64,000 bases of DNA from assembly GCF_004319545.1 (NCBI RefSeq), contig NZ_CP036313.1, positions 186,001 to 250,000 of the forward strand, in the 5' to 3' direction. The position numbers and the translations under genes are program-made. Under the pieces are notes generated by a model. It made no database searches, had not been told where the DNA came from, and saw nothing but the letters and a program-made list of their open reading frames with translations. Position 1 is the stretch's first letter. Each line of letters starts with the position of its first letter. Below, piece after piece: positions 9,133-16,042 of the stretch. This stretch comes from Desulfobacter hydrogenophilus (GTDB taxonomy: Bacteria; Desulfobacterota; Desulfobacteria; Desulfobacterales; Desulfobacteraceae).

Positions 9133-9162
9133 TTGACAATCCTGAAGGATTTAAAGTATTTT
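9133..9162 (+). promoter_or_regulatory. Putative promoter of the IHF/HU gene
   Basis: TTGACA at 9133-9138 and TATTTT at 9157-9162 with 18-bp spacing, about 65 bp before the gene start. Pattern-based only. Confidence 0.4.
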
Positions 9163-9227
9163 ACGAACCTGTTTTTATTAATCTTTCAAGAAGCGAGCTT
9201 TGTGTGCCGCAGGAGTAAATAGTTATT

Positions 9228-9518
9228 ATGGCACTGACCAAAACGATTATTGCAGAAAAAATACAAAATGAATTAGACCTGTCAAGAACCTTTGCCTATG
9301 ATGTCATGGAAGAATTTCTTGAAATCATAAAAGAGACCATTTCAAATGGTGAAGATATTATGATTTCAGGTTTCGGCAAATTTTGTGTAAATGAGAAAAA
9401 AGCAAGAAAAGGACGCAACCCGGCAACGGATGAAGAGATGACGCTTCCGGCCAGACGGGTTGTCACATTTAAATGTTCCGGAAAACTCCGGGATTTGATC
9501 AATTCGGATATCCAATAG
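9228..9518 (+). CDS. Integration host factor / HU family DNA-binding protein
   Basis: A 96-residue histone-like protein. It begins MALTKTIIAEKI like IHF alpha subunits, has the helix-turn-helix dimer core and the DNA-bending beta-arm segment KARKGRNPATDEEM with the intercalating proline at the arm tip, then RRVVTFKCSGKLRD. IHF/HU proteins bend and compact DNA and assist recombination and transcription. IHF-alpha-like identity is suggested by the N-terminus but not certain. Four bases separate it from the following protease gene. Confidence 0.88.
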   Translation: MALTKTIIAEKIQNELDLSRTFAYDVMEEFLEIIKETISNGEDIMISGFGKFCVNEKKARKGRNPATDEEMTLPARRVVTFKCSGKLRDLINSDIQ

Positions 9519-9522
9519 CACA

Positions 9523-10779
9523 ATGTTTTTATCTGACCTAACGATCACCAACATTATTATCGTTACACTCATTGTGGATTTTACAATGAATTATGTGGCT
9601 GATCGTCTGAACATAGGTAGGCTGACAACGCATCTGCCTGAAAAATTTTCAGATATCTACGACAAAGAACGGTATGAACAGTCTCAGCATTATCTTAAGG
9701 CGACCACCCGATTTGGTACGATCACGTCGACCATTGATCTTGGTGTTCTTTTAGGGTTCTGGTTTCTGGGCGGATTCGGTGCCCTTGATAATTTTGTCAG
9801 AGAAACCGGATGGTCTTCCATTGCCTGCGGACTTTTGTTCATCGGAGTCCTTGCAGGATGCAAATTTATTATATCCCTGCCCTTTTCCATCTATTCCACT
9901 TTTGTCATTGAAGAAAAATTTGGGTTTAATAAAACCACACCAAAGCTTTTTGTTCTGGATTTGCTAAAATCCATGGTTTTATCCCTGGCATTAGGCATCC
10001 CCTTGCTGTCTGCCATATTCTGGTTTCTGGAAAGCACAGGCCCTTGGGCCTGGGTGATCTGCTGGGGTGTGACCACCGTTTTTATCCTGGCGGTTCAATA
10101 TATTGTTCCCACATGGATCATGCCGTTGTTCAATAAGTTTTCCCCCCTTGAAAACGGTGAATTAAAGAACAAACTTTTTGCCTATGCGAAAACCATTGAT
10201 TTTCCTTTAACTCAAATCTTTGTCATGGATGGTTCCAAACGCAGCACCAAGTCCAATGCGTTTTTCACAGGGTTTGGAAAAAACAAGCGCATTGTGCTGT
10301 TTGATACCCTGATCAACGCCCATACTCCGGATGAACTTCTGGGTGTACTCGCCCATGAAATGGGGCATTTCAAAAAAAAGCACATCCAGCGCCGTCTTAT
10401 TTTCGGCATTCTTCAGATGGGGGGGATTTTTTACCTTCTGTCTTTATTCATCACCCAACAAAGCCTGTTCACGGCATTTTATGTGGATACGCCGTCCATA
10501 TATGCCGGTCTTGTTTTTTTCAGTATTCTGTTTTCCCCGGTTGACCTGGTCATCTCCATTATTATGCAGTTCTTCTCCAGAAAGGATGAGTACGAAGCAG
10601 ACCGATTTGCCGCGGTGACAACCCAAAAGGCCGGGGCCTTGATAACGGCTTTAAAAAAACTCAGTGCCGACAATCTTGCCAATCTTACCCCGCACCCCTT
10701 TTATGTATTTTTAAATTATTCCCATCCGCCACTGGCCCAGCGCATTGCTGCCATGGAAAAAATTAAAGGTACGATCTGA
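9523..10779 (+). CDS. M48 family metallopeptidase, Ste24/CAAX-prenyl-protease type
   Basis: A 418-residue polytopic membrane protease. Several hydrophobic segments precede a zinc-binding HEMGH at residues 278-282, with the third ligand in DEYEADRFAA about 70 residues later. The N-terminal region with LPEKF, YDKERYEQSQHYLKA and EEKFGFNKTT matches the CAAX prenyl protease N-terminal domain of Ste24-like proteins. In bacteria such enzymes do membrane-protein quality control. It starts 4 bp after the IHF/HU gene and is followed 4 bp later by yfcE, so the three are one operon. Confidence 0.88.
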   Translation: MFLSDLTITNIIIVTLIVDFTMNYVADRLNIGRLTTHLPEKFSDIYDKERYEQSQHYLKATTRFGTITSTIDLGVLLGFWFLGGFGALDNFVRETGWSSIACGLLFIGVLAGCKFIISLPFSIYSTFVIEEKFGFNKTTPKLFVLDLLKSMVLSLALGIPLLSAIFWFLESTGPWAWVICWGVTTVFILAVQYIVPTWIMPLFNKFSPLENGELKNKLFAYAKTIDFPLTQIFVMDGSKRSTKSNAFFTGFGKNKRIVLFDTLINAHTPDELLGVLAHEMGHFKKKHIQRRLIFGILQMGGIFYLLSLFITQQSLFTAFYVDTPSIYAGLVFFSILFSPVDLVISIIMQFFSRKDEYEADRFAAVTTQKAGALITALKKLSADNLANLTPHPFYVFLNYSHPPLAQRIAAMEKIKGTI

Positions 10780-10783
10780 TATC

Positions 10784-11296
10784 ATGGAACGACTGCTAGT
10801 CTTTTCCGATCTTCACGGCTATTTCCCGGCCTGGCTGACGGTAAAAGCCTTGGTCGGTCCCGGTGATGCCGTTGCCATTGCAGGGGATTTGTTTGATACA
10901 AGGTATGGCAGCTACAATGACTCCGATTTTGCCCCGGAACACATTCGAGCAACCATGGCCGACCTGGATTTTAAACTTTTTTATATTTATGGCAATTGTG
11001 ACGTGGAAGGATTCTGTAAAGGTTATTCCCACGAATTGAGATTTAAGGCCTTTGATAAAACCATTTTTATGCATCACGGGCACAAGAATCCCCTGATAAT
11101 CCCCCAAGGTACAGATATCGTTATCCAAGGTCACACCCACCTGCCCCAGTTAGAAAAAATTCAAAATTGTATCCACCTGAATCCAGGCTCCATCGCACTT
11201 CCCAGAAACGAGACACCGACCTTTGCCGTCATTGACAACAACAGTGTAAATTTAATGACGCTGTCCGGCAAAAAACTGGCATCACTGAATTTTTAA
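10784..11296 (+). CDS. yfcE: YfcE family metallophosphodiesterase
   Basis: 170 residues from the ATG at 10784; an in-frame ATG at 10745 lies inside the upstream protease gene and is rejected. All calcineurin-like motifs are present: SDLHG (8-12), AGDLFD (33-38), YGNCD (69-73), HHGH (97-100) and GHTH (116-119), giving a di-metal centre. E. coli YfcE hydrolyses phosphodiester model substrates; the physiological substrate is unknown. Likely the last gene of the IHF-protease-yfcE operon. Confidence 0.9.
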   Translation: MERLLVFSDLHGYFPAWLTVKALVGPGDAVAIAGDLFDTRYGSYNDSDFAPEHIRATMADLDFKLFYIYGNCDVEGFCKGYSHELRFKAFDKTIFMHHGHKNPLIIPQGTDIVIQGHTHLPQLEKIQNCIHLNPGSIALPRNETPTFAVIDNNSVNLMTLSGKKLASLNF

Positions 11297-11340
11297 CTTT
11301 TTGCCCGCTACCGACCGTACCAGGAACAGTTGTGGGTACA

Positions 11341-11442
11341 GTTTATCAATGTCTTTTCACCGGTGATACCGGTGCCGTTAGGCTTCATTTATTCAACAAA
11401 ATCCACGCCTCTATTTTTCACGCAGCTCATGTGTCTTGGACG
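11341..11442 (+). repeat. Repeat family B, copy B1
   Basis: About 100 nt starting GTTTATCAATG and ending CTTGGACG, clearly related (roughly 70% by eye) to 15153-15253. Shared blocks include TTTCACCG-TGATACCGG, CCACGCCTCT and the 3' part. It forms the left half of the 440-bp spacer between yfcE and the FMN glutamate-synthase-like gene; copy A1 of a second repeat family follows 28 bp later. Confidence 0.6.
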
Positions 11443-11470
11443 TCCAAAAGCCGGATCAAAGCGCTTTCGA

Positions 11471-11540
11471 TAACGGCCATGGGCTACCTGATCTATCGCC
11501 ACCTATACTCAACCCACAACGAAACATGATAGTAATTTAA
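11471..11540 (+). repeat. Repeat family A, copy A1 (diverged)
   Basis: Matches the family A consensus through GGCCATGGGCT, a CTATC block, CTCAACCCACAAC and CATGA-AGTAAT, but lacks the clear right end. It is the most diverged of six copies in the window (others at 36560, 36656, 41667, 44313 and 46756). Confidence 0.6.
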
Positions 11541-11565
11541 AATTAACCTTACTGTAATTACTGCA

Positions 11566-11594
11566 TTGACAATAAAATTATAGATTAATAAACT
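11566..11594 (+). promoter_or_regulatory. Putative promoter of the FMN glutamate-synthase-like gene
   Basis: TTGACA at 11566-11571 and TAAACT at 11589-11594, 17 bp apart, in a very A/T-rich stretch 145 bp before the gene. The rest of the leader, to 11738, is A/T-rich with one hairpin. Confidence 0.4.
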
Positions 11595-11672
11595 ACCTAT
11601 GTTTATTTTAATCGATAACTTTAGTTTTTTGTTCAGTTTCTTTTACTTTTAAAGAAGCGACCTAATGTTTTT

Positions 11673-11697
11673 ACGACCTGTATTTTTCACAGGTCGT
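11673..11697 (+). other. Hairpin in the 5' leader of the FMN glutamate-synthase-like gene
   Basis: Arms ACGACCTG (11673-11680) and CAGGTCGT (11690-11697) enclose a T-rich 9-nt loop. It ends about 27 nt before the AAGGAG ribosome-binding site at 11724-11729. It lacks a following U tract, so a leader structure or an operator is more likely than a terminator. Confidence 0.45.
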
Positions 11698-11738
11698 TCA
11701 TAAATCGAAAACGATAATTTGAAAAGGAGTGGCAATTC

Positions 11739-13397
11739 ATGGATATGAGATTTTCAAAGGGCAATGATGCACTGGGAACCAAAAACCGGGGAGATGTTTG
11801 TGAATCAAGCCTGTGTACCCTGTGCCGGGCTGACTGCGTCGGGAAATGCGAAACCTGGCTGTCCAGCATGGTAGGCCGGGAACTGCTGTACCCCCGCAGC
11901 TTTGGCCTGGTAACAGCCGGAGCCAACAACACCAGCCATGTGGGGGTTTCCTACAACAGCCTGAGAGTACAGGGGTATGCGTATGGAGCCAACGGTATGA
12001 CAAACGAACTTACCAACAGCCCGGATGATTGTGTTTTCCCCAATGTTTCCCTGGAAACCGAATTTGGCAAAAAACAAAAGACCAAGATAAAAATGCCTTT
12101 AATGACCGGCGCCTTAGGCTCAACATTCATCGCAGAAAAATATTGGGATTCTTTTGCCATCGGCGGTGCACTGGTCGGTATCCCTGTGGTCATTGGAGAG
12201 AATGTGGTGGGCGTTGACCGTAATTCTGAAATTTCGAACACCGAAACCAAGCAGGGAAAAATAAAAAGTGCCCCTGAGCTGGACCGCCGTATTGATACTT
12301 ACCTGCGGTACTATGACGGGTACGGCGCCATCATTGTTCAGCTCAATGTGGAAGATACCAGAAACGGTGTGGCCGAATACGTTGTGGACAAGTATGGCGA
12401 CAAATGTATCATTGAGTTAAAATGGGGACAGGGAGCTAAAAATATCGGCGGAGAAATCCAGGTGCGCTCCCTGGAATATGCAACCTTTCTGAAAAATCGC
12501 GGTTACGTAGTGGACCCGGATCCCACAAAAGAGGATGTCCGTCAGGGATTTGAGCAAGGCGCCATCAAGGCCTTTGCCCGCCACAGCCGGCTGGGGGGTA
12601 CCAACCTTTCCTCTGTGGGCCAGGTTCAGGAAGATTTTATGAGCAGTGTGGCATACCTGCGCAGCATCGGATTTGAACGGATCACTCTGAAAACAGGTTC
12701 CTACGGCATGGAAGAATTGGCCATGGCCATCAAATTTGCTACGGATGCGGAACTGGATCTGCTCACCATTGACGGCTCCGGCGGCGGCACGGGCATGAGC
12801 CCCTGGAATATGATGCAGAGCTGGGGAGTTCCTTCCATCATCCTCCATGCAAAAGCCCATGAATACGCAAGTCTTCTGTCTGCCAAGGGAAAAAGCGTGG
12901 TGGACATGTCCTTTGCCGGTGGGTTTGCACTGGAAGATCATATATTTAAAGCCCTGGCCGTAGGCGCACCCTACACCAAGCTGGTGTGCATGGGCCGGGC
13001 AATCATGATACCGGGATTTTTAGGCGCCAACATTGAAGGGGCTATCTACCCGGAACGCCGGGCCGAGGTCAATGGAAACTGGAATGAACTGCCAAAGAAT
13101 GTTCTGGAAGTAGGCAAGACTGCGGATGAAATTTTTGCCTGTTACCACGATCTGGAAGATAAGCTCGGCAAGGACGAAATGAAAAATATCCCCTATGGCG
13201 CCATTGCCTTTTACACCCTGGCGGATAAGCTGGGATGCGGCCTGCAGCAGCTCATGGCAGGGGCCAGGAAATTCTCACTGAACAAAATCACCCGGCAGGA
13301 AATTTTTTCCGGAAACCGGGAAACTGCCAAAGAGACAGGAATCCCGCATGTCGCAGACGTTAACGATGAAAGTGCCAGAAAGATCCTGAACTCTTAG
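11739..13397 (+). CDS. Stand-alone FMN-binding glutamate synthase domain protein with Cys-rich N-terminus
   Basis: 552 residues. The C-terminal three quarters is the FMN-binding (alpha/beta)8 barrel of the glutamate synthase large subunit, with LTIDGSGGGTGMSPW near residues 342-356, the IGGEIQVRSLE phosphate-side strand and the GRAIMIPGF segment. The N-terminal ~60 residues carry five closely spaced cysteines (C-x4-C-x2-C-x3-C-x3-C) that could hold an Fe-S cluster. There is no glutaminase or NADPH subunit next to it, so nitrogen and electron donors must come from elsewhere (a ferredoxin is a reasonable guess). AAGGAG at 11724-11729 supports the start. It faces, convergently, a KaiC-like/XRE/cupin regulator. 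Confidence 0.85.
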   Translation: MDMRFSKGNDALGTKNRGDVCESSLCTLCRADCVGKCETWLSSMVGRELLYPRSFGLVTAGANNTSHVGVSYNSLRVQGYAYGANGMTNELTNSPDDCVFPNVSLETEFGKKQKTKIKMPLMTGALGSTFIAEKYWDSFAIGGALVGIPVVIGENVVGVDRNSEISNTETKQGKIKSAPELDRRIDTYLRYYDGYGAIIVQLNVEDTRNGVAEYVVDKYGDKCIIELKWGQGAKNIGGEIQVRSLEYATFLKNRGYVVDPDPTKEDVRQGFEQGAIKAFARHSRLGGTNLSSVGQVQEDFMSSVAYLRSIGFERITLKTGSYGMEELAMAIKFATDAELDLLTIDGSGGGTGMSPWNMMQSWGVPSIILHAKAHEYASLLSAKGKSVVDMSFAGGFALEDHIFKALAVGAPYTKLVCMGRAIMIPGFLGANIEGAIYPERRAEVNGNWNELPKNVLEVGKTADEIFACYHDLEDKLGKDEMKNIPYGAIAFYTLADKLGCGLQQLMAGARKFSLNKITRQEIFSGNRETAKETGIPHVADVNDESARKILNS

Positions 13398-13426
13398 CTT
13401 GAGCCTGAACAGAAACCCCATGCTTA

Positions 13427-13480
13427 AACGAAAAGTTGCCTAAAGGCAACACCGCAGATGGATGACTTTTCGTTCAAACA
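13427..13480 (+). repeat. Nested hairpin with repeat D copy D1 behind the FMN glutamate-synthase-like gene
   Basis: An outer inverted repeat AACGAAAAGT (13427-13436) / ACTTTTCGTT (13465-13474) encloses an inner hairpin GTTGCC-TAAA-GGCAAC (13435-13450). The right part (13451-13480, ACC-CAGATGGATGACTT-TCGTTCAAACA) recurs at 57267-57296. The structure begins 30 nt after the stop codon and may terminate transcription, although no U tract follows. Confidence 0.5.
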
Positions 13481-13484
13481 ATAG

Positions 13485-13654
13485 CCTAGGACCATGATCG
13501 GAATAAAACCTTCCAAAAGATGGTTTAGAATTTTCATCCGTATTCAAGGCGTGGCAATGGGAGCATATTGAAATATGTGCTCATTGTCACAACGAATAAG
13601 ACGGATGAAAAGGCCAACCATATGGGAGGGTTTATTTTGATTATGAGCCTTAGG
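13485..13654. repeat. Long imperfect palindrome E (170 nt, MITE-like)
   Basis: The left half (from CCTAGGACCATGATC) is about 70% complementary to the right half (to GATTATGAGCCTTAGG). Matching blocks are TTTTCATCCGT / ACGGATGAAAA, GGCAATGGGAGCATAT / ATATGTGCTCATTGTC and the A/T-rich GGAATAAAACC-type arms. Both ends carry a TAGGACC or CCTTAGG motif resembling the termini of the C elements. It carries no reading frame. Confidence 0.55.
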
Positions 13655-13730
13655 ACCGCAAATTCGTCTACCTTAGGGCCATGGAACTTTTAAAATTTAC
13701 CAACATGGCCCTTATTTCATGCGGTCCTTA
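13651..13730. repeat. Palindromic element F with TAGGACCGCA ends
   Basis: Outer arms TAGGACCGCA (from 13651) and TGCGGTCCTTA (to 13730), inner arms AGGGCCATG and CATGGCCCT, around an A/T-rich centre. The right end supplies the TAA stop codon (13728-13730) of the minus-strand KaiC-like regulator. The end sequence equals that of the C elements at 19051, 36773 and 57329. Confidence 0.55.
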
Positions 13731-15029
13731 TTGAGCTTTCATATTGATCCAGAACAAGGTGGCAGGCTCTGTCAGGGGATTGACCCACTGACTTGGGAAA
13801 TCTTTACCCAGGAAAATGGTATCCCCCGCTGACATATCCTGCGCCCTGTTATCCAAAACCAAATCAAGGCGACCGGACACCAGGTGTCCCAGTTCAGGAC
13901 CTTTGTGAACCATAAAATGGGCGTTGAGCCGTTTTCCAGGAAGAACGGTTATCAAAAAGGCATCCATGGGCAAATCCAGGTCCGGTGGGGTCAACTGGGC
14001 GATTTCAACACTATTTTTATCCAGATCCGATCGGATGATGCGCACGGATTCATCACTGGAAAAAATGTCCTTGGGACCGGGAATCCGGGGCCTGAAAAAA
14101 GAGGCCACGTCCACGGACAGATTTTCGGCAATGCGGTAAAGCGCCGGTAAAGACGGAAACACATTGTTATTCTCTATCTGTGAAATGGTGGAAGGGGTAA
14201 CCCCGGCCAGGCGGGCCAACTTTCTCTGGGACATTCCCTGATGGCTGCGGAACGCCTTGACTGCCTGGCCAAGATCCAGAATGACAGCTTTTTTTGTTCC
14301 GGATTTTCGGAGCCGGATTTCCCCGTTTTCACAAAAATAAGGAACCGGGATGCCCAAGTCGGCGGGATAGCGTTTGTCTGCCTTAAGAATTTTAATGCAG
14401 GATCGACCCTGGGTCATGGTCAAATCCACCGCCACCTGGGCGATCTGATTGATATGAGCCCTGAGTCGGCCCGAATGGGCGTTTTTTTCAACGATCCAAT
14501 AGGCAATAGTATCCATTTCATAGAGCCTGGGACAGGAATGGGAGTAGAATTTCAGGATCTGATCTTCCCCTTCCCACAGGTCCTGCATACCCGTGAGACT
14601 TTCCATGACAAACCGCACATCTCCGGAAAGAGTTCGGTGCAGGGCGTCAATGGCGTCAAGCACCGTATCCGGCTTCCAGGGATCAGTCACCCGGATAATC
14701 TGATAAGGCCACTGGGCACCGTTTTTTTCGTAAAATTTATTGAACACTTCGGCCTTATCACCCTTACCGTTGGTAAAGCAGTCCAGAATAGTCAGCTGGG
14801 GGTTATCCGCCAAGGGGCCCAGGGTCTGGATAAGATTTTTCGGAGACCTGTCAAAGGATACATATACAATGGGTTTTTCCTGCTGGTGGGACGCCTGGAT
14901 GAATTTCATACAAAAAGGATAGGCCAGGCTACCGGCATCATCATACAAAACCACGTTGTCACCGATAAACAGTCCGTTGAGCAACCGGTCCAGTCCGGGG
15001 ATTCCTGAAGACACCTTTTTTTTAACCAT
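13728..15029 (-). CDS. KaiC-like ATPase-fold / XRE HTH / cupin regulator
   Basis: 433 residues from the ATG at 15029 (a TTG 15 nt upstream is possible). Residues ~6-220 have the KaiC/RadA fold: SSGIPGLDRLLNGLF at 7-21 is canonical, but the Walker A position reads YDDAGSLAY rather than GxxGxGKT, and the Walker B strand ends VMESLTGM with E for D, so ATPase activity is probably lost. Residues ~253-307 are an XRE helix-turn-helix (MSQRKLARLAGVTPSTISQIE) and ~345-430 a cupin (HFMVHKGPELGHLVSGRLDL). This is probably a ligand-sensing transcription factor. The convergent FMN glutamate-synthase-like gene is a possible target (inference). Confidence 0.8.
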   Translation of the reverse strand: MVKKKVSSGIPGLDRLLNGLFIGDNVVLYDDAGSLAYPFCMKFIQASHQQEKPIVYVSFDRSPKNLIQTLGPLADNPQLTILDCFTNGKGDKAEVFNKFYEKNGAQWPYQIIRVTDPWKPDTVLDAIDALHRTLSGDVRFVMESLTGMQDLWEGEDQILKFYSHSCPRLYEMDTIAYWIVEKNAHSGRLRAHINQIAQVAVDLTMTQGRSCIKILKADKRYPADLGIPVPYFCENGEIRLRKSGTKKAVILDLGQAVKAFRSHQGMSQRKLARLAGVTPSTISQIENNNVFPSLPALYRIAENLSVDVASFFRPRIPGPKDIFSSDESVRIIRSDLDKNSVEIAQLTPPDLDLPMDAFLITVLPGKRLNAHFMVHKGPELGHLVSGRLDLVLDNRAQDMSAGDTIFLGKDFPSQWVNPLTEPATLFWINMKAQ

Positions 15030-15152
15030 AAATAATAATTCCAAGTTTTTTTCAATTGGTTGTTCAATGCTTGGGCATCATATCAGAAACAATTTGATAA
15101 AACTATTTTCATGCATTCCAGGTACAAGGATAACCTGCTTTTTGAAGGGAAC

Positions 15153-15253
15153 GTTTATCAATGCTCTTTCACCGATGATACCGGAGCAATGGGACTAATT
15201 TTCTCCACAGGTCCCACGCCTCTGTTTTTTATGTGACCCATGTTTCCAGGGCG
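15153..15253 (+). repeat. Repeat family B, copy B2
   Basis: Diverged copy of 11341-11442, in the same orientation. On the minus strand it contains the stop and last ~30 codons of the J-domain gene, so that protein's C-terminus is probably repeat-derived. Confidence 0.55.
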
Positions 15254-15886
15254 CCCAGTGACTGAATTAAAGTACTTTCTATAGTTGGCACAGCAGCCGG
15301 GGGGCCTGTTTTTTTGGTAACCCCGGGGTTTCGTACCTGCCGGGTTATGATTAACCGCATTTTGAAACACTGTCTCAAACGGTGTTTTCCTCGTCCTATC
15401 GACTGTATCTGCCCGGCAATGCGCCCCGGACTTGTGTGTTTGACCAAAGCGGCCTGCGCCTTGGACTTTTGCCTTTTTTTTCCCTTTACAGCGTTTTGTT
15501 AAGCCGGCGACCAGGGACGAAAAAAAGCCCTGGAACCTTTTCCCGCTGCAATGGATTGAGGCGCAACCCTGGCTAGAAGTCGAAGGGTTTTGCCCGACGC
15601 CCGGCTCGACAATGGTATCCGGCAGCAAAGGCAACAGAAAATGAAAGGCTTCATTAACCTGTTTCATTTTTTCTTCTGCTTTCTTTACCTTCAACGGATC
15701 CTTTGCAAACTTGTCCGGATGCCAGGTTTTGGCAAGCTGGCGAAAGGCTGTTCGGGCATCTGTACGGGTGGCAGACGGTACAAGGCCTAAAATATCGAAC
15801 CCGCTTTGTTTATCCATGAATTCAACCATACTCCGGGGCCCAATCCCGGTCAAGCCTTTCAGGCAGACCTGCTGGGGCAATCGCAT
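15158..15886 (-). CDS. J-domain protein with basic, unstructured C-terminal tail
   Basis: Up to 242 residues. The J domain spans ~28-90 with QSGFDILGLVPSATRTD, helix RTAFRQLAKTW and the invariant HPD (WHPDKF), so it should stimulate a DnaK ATPase. The remainder is rich in Gly, Lys, Arg and Pro, without a recognisable domain or the DnaJ zinc finger. In-frame starts also exist at 15829 (MVEFMDK) and 15817; a GGAG lies before them, and the domain would stay intact. The last ~30 residues lie in repeat B2, which casts doubt on the native C-terminus. Confidence 0.6.
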   Translation of the reverse strand: MRLPQQVCLKGLTGIGPRSMVEFMDKQSGFDILGLVPSATRTDARTAFRQLAKTWHPDKFAKDPLKVKKAEEKMKQVNEAFHFLLPLLPDTIVEPGVGQNPSTSSQGCASIHCSGKRFQGFFSSLVAGLTKRCKGKKKAKVQGAGRFGQTHKSGAHCRADTVDRTRKTPFETVFQNAVNHNPAGTKPRGYQKNRPPGCCANYRKYFNSVTGRPGNMGHIKNRGVGPVEKISPIAPVSSVKEH

Positions 15887-16042
15887 ATATTCTATGGCTG
15901 ATACTTGGTTTGAAAAACAAAACCGGGCATGATAATATCCCCTTCACTGCCACAGGACCCCAAGTGGTTCTGAAAGGCCTTTATGACGGCTGGATTCTTT
16001 ATTGTTCGTTGATCTGTCTTTGTAAGCACTTAAGGAGAAAAA

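Noticed and set aside
11332..11529. 65-codon plus-strand ORF between yfcE and the FMN glutamate-synthase gene
   Set aside because: It is composed of repeats B1 and A1, has no ribosome-binding site and no protein-like pattern.
11540..11738. Glutamine or other riboswitch in the FMN glutamate-synthase leader
   Set aside because: Only a single short hairpin is seen, without the conserved core of any riboswitch I know.
12417..12941. 174-codon minus-strand ORF inside the FMN glutamate-synthase-like gene
   Set aside because: Antisense shadow of a well-supported gene. The same applies to other long shadows, e.g. 4931-5641 and 38302-39087.
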